Shown one piece after another: positions 62,249 through 64,000 of a stretch of 64,000 bases of DNA. How positions within the stretch are numbered: position 1 is the stretch's first letter; the number at the start of each line of letters is the position of its first letter. A program made the translations under genes and the position numbers. The notes under the pieces were generated by a model. It did not search any database. It was not told the origin of the DNA and was given only the letters and a program-made list of their open reading frames with translations. This DNA comes from Flavihumibacter soli. Its GTDB lineage: Bacteria > Bacteroidota > Bacteroidia > Sphingobacteriales > Sphingobacteriaceae. The stretch is from positions 124,001 through 188,000 of the forward strand of contig NZ_JAAFZB010000096.1 in the NCBI RefSeq assembly GCF_010692725.1, written 5' to 3'.

Positions 62249-64000
62249 ATGCCCCGCTGGACCAGGATCACTTTAATAATTGCCGGAGCACTACTGGCTA
62301 TCATCATTATAGCCTGGCTGGCTCTGGCAGCCTATGTTTATACCCATAAAAAGGAATTACTTGGTTCTATTATTGGGCAGCTAAATGAGAATCTCAACGG
62401 AACTCTAACCGTCGAAACGATGGATCCTGCCCTTATCAGTGGCTTTCCGGGCGTATCTGTCACTTTAAATAATATTATTCTGCGGGATAGCTTATGGCAG
62501 AATCACCGGCATGATGTATTGAATGCTGTAAGTGCATCCATCTCAGTGGATGCCTTTTCCATCCTCCGCGGTAAACCGACCATTAATAATATTACAGTTA
62601 ACAAGGGAAAAGTACATTTTTTCACGGATAGCCTTGGAAACTCGAATCTGGCTGTTTTTAGAAAAAAACCTAAAAAGGAAACGTCATCAGAAAAGAAGCG
62701 AAAGCAGATAAACCGCTTCGAACTTCACAACGTCAGACTTGTTTTTGAAAATCAAAAGAAAGCTAAGTTTTTCGACTTTGACATTTCAACTATTGACGCA
62801 AAGATCAAGTATAATAACAAGGGCTGGGAAGGCAAGGTTAAGATCAATATGCTTGTCAATAGCCTGACCTTTAAGACCCGGCGGGGAAGTTTTCTGAAGA
62901 ACAAAAAGCTTGAGACAAACCTGGACCTGGTCTTTGACCGGGGACTAAAGCTGCTCAGATTTCCGATGCAGGACTTTAAGATAGGAGAAGATAAATTTGA
63001 AATTGGCGGCCAGTTTTCGCTGGCAAAAAATTCTTCTGCATTCGGTCTGGATGTAAAAACGAAAAAAATAGCCCTTGGAAACGCGGCTGCCTTGCTAACA
63101 CCTAATATCGGGTCGAAAATCAGCAGGTATAACCTAAGTAAACCGATATCTGCGGGTGCGACTATACGCGGCGGTTTAAAGGCGGGTTCGGATACCCGTA
63201 TCATCGCTAACTGGGAGGTTGAGAATAATACCTTATCACTCTATGACGAAAAAGTAACTAACTGCAGTTTCACAGGTTCCTACAATAATACCGGGCTTGG
63301 CGGGCAATTAAGCTCAGATGAGAATTCCGCTATTCGCATTTACAAAATGAAGGGTGACTGGAATGAGATACCCTTTACCGCTGACTCTATTATTGTGGCC
63401 AACTTAAAGGTACCGGTGCTGACCGGTAAGTTTTTAGCTGATTTTCCGCTAATGAAGCTTAACCCAATCTTTGCACAAACCTTCGCTTTCACCAATGGGA
63501 CCGCTCACCTGGATGTTCTTTATAAAGCACCATTAGATAAGAATGACAGTGTGCGGTATATAAACGGGAAAATACAGGTTAAAGATGCTTCACTGAAATA
63601 CCTTTCCCGGAACCTTGCATTCAATAATGGGAATGCGACGCTAGACTTCCGGGGACAAGATCTTTTTTTACGGGGCATCAATGTACAAAGCGGTGGAAGT
63701 TCCTTACAAATGGAGGGATCGATCCGTAATTTTTTAAAACTTATCTATACTCATCCTGAAAAAATGTTCTTAGACTGGAACATAAGCAGTCGCCAGATCA
63801 ACCTCGGGCAGTTCATGGCCTTCCTTAAACCCCGACAGGCACGTCCGCGCACAGCAGGTAATAGTAAGTTTTCAGCGCGGTTTGATCACATGCTCAGCAG
63901 AACGAATGTAAGAATGAAAGTAAGGGTTGACCGCCTGATCTACAAAAAGTTTGTGGCCCAGGATGTAAACTCAAATTTGACGCTGACAGAAAAAAGAATA
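62249..64000 (+). CDS. AsmA-family protein (partial, N-terminal part)
   Basis: The frame begins at the ATG at 62249 and is open to the right edge of the window (584 codons). The product starts MPRWTRITLIIAGALLAIII, with one inner-membrane anchor, then LNGTLTVETMDPALISGFPGVSV and NIILRDSL, the opening of AsmA/YhjG-type proteins. A long periplasmic beta-rich region follows. These proteins resemble lipid-transfer bridges (AsmA, TamB, YhdP) and are linked to envelope lipid balance. The 3' end is missing. Confidence 0.8.
   Translation, partial: MPRWTRITLIIAGALLAIIIIAWLALAAYVYTHKKELLGSIIGQLNENLNGTLTVETMDPALISGFPGVSVTLNNIILRDSLWQNHRHDVLNAVSASISVDAFSILRGKPTINNITVNKGKVHFFTDSLGNSNLAVFRKKPKKETSSEKKRKQINRFELHNVRLVFENQKKAKFFDFDISTIDAKIKYNNKGWEGKVKINMLVNSLTFKTRRGSFLKNKKLETNLDLVFDRGLKLLRFPMQDFKIGEDKFEIGGQFSLAKNSSAFGLDVKTKKIALGNAAALLTPNIGSKISRYNLSKPISAGATIRGGLKAGSDTRIIANWEVENNTLSLYDEKVTNCSFTGSYNNTGLGGQLSSDENSAIRIYKMKGDWNEIPFTADSIIVANLKVPVLTGKFLADFPLMKLNPIFAQTFAFTNGTAHLDVLYKAPLDKNDSVRYINGKIQVKDASLKYLSRNLAFNNGNATLDFRGQDLFLRGINVQSGGSSLQMEGSIRNFLKLIYTHPEKMFLDWNISSRQINLGQFMAFLKPRQARPRTAGNSKFSARFDHMLSRTNVRMKVRVDRLIYKKFVAQDVNSNLTLTEKRI

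Overview
The window reads as a chromosomal segment of a member of the Bacteroidota, most likely a Sphingobacteriaceae (Pedobacter-like) bacterium. The signs are a TonB-dependent receptor with a carboxypeptidase-like N-terminus, a PorP/SprF protein next to a giant PKD protein with a gliding-motility C-terminal sorting domain, DUF5723 and DUF5690 family proteins, a fused ccoNO gene, a Sec-type (clade II) nosZ, mostly weak Shine-Dalgarno sequences, and promoters of the TTTG/TAnnTTTG type. No tRNA, rRNA, CRISPR array, intact insertion sequence or prophage was seen.

Layout. Positions 1-20100 are mostly housekeeping: a partial TonB-dependent receptor, smpB, pcm, priA, DUF423, an exported protein pair (5701-8746), tsaB-yidD-rnpA-rpmH, rpoN, the T9SS pair (12081-16642), an esterase, a lipid kinase, surE and two small proteins. 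From 20360 to 29541 lie a small membrane protein, pta-ackA, a two-gene oxygen-sensing system and an ldhA-hemN-trHb operon. From 31344 to 39745 a minus-strand cluster encodes and assembles a cbb3 oxidase (ccoI-ccoS-ccoNO-ccoQ-ccoP-ccoG-fixH-safE). From 39821 to 53490 lie an unrecognised FMN-enzyme-like protein, a nitrous oxide reductase cluster (cytochrome c, nosZ, nosL fusion, nosD, nosF, nosY), an Rrf2 regulator with a RIC iron-sulfur repair protein, a hemerythrin-like protein and two paralogous histidine-rich membrane proteins. The remainder (53748-64000) is ordinary: DUF4142, a sigma factor, a PepSY-like lipoprotein, pirin, a hydrolase, DUF5690, a LVIVD lipoprotein and the start of an AsmA-family gene. 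No nitrite or nitric oxide reductase gene is present here, so the window alone supports N2O respiration rather than full denitrification.

How the genes may work together. The kinase at 24394 carries a PAS domain that matches the heme pocket of rhizobial FixL residue for residue at the positions I could align. Its partner is a response regulator fused to a CRP/FNR-type DNA-binding module, that is FixJ and FixK in one protein. By eye I found a palindrome TGAY-N4-RTCA upstream of six transcription units: the small membrane protein, ldhA-hemN-trHb, ccoNO, the 599-residue protein, RIC-Rrf2 and the hemerythrin-like protein. In all six the palindrome lies at one of two distances from a TAnnTTTG-like -7 box, 35.5-36.5 bp or 58.5 bp. 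These resemble the class II and class I positions of CRP/FNR activators. I propose a compact microaerobic/nitrosative regulon centred on this FixL/FixJK pair. It includes several uncharacterised members and is the most interesting content of the window.
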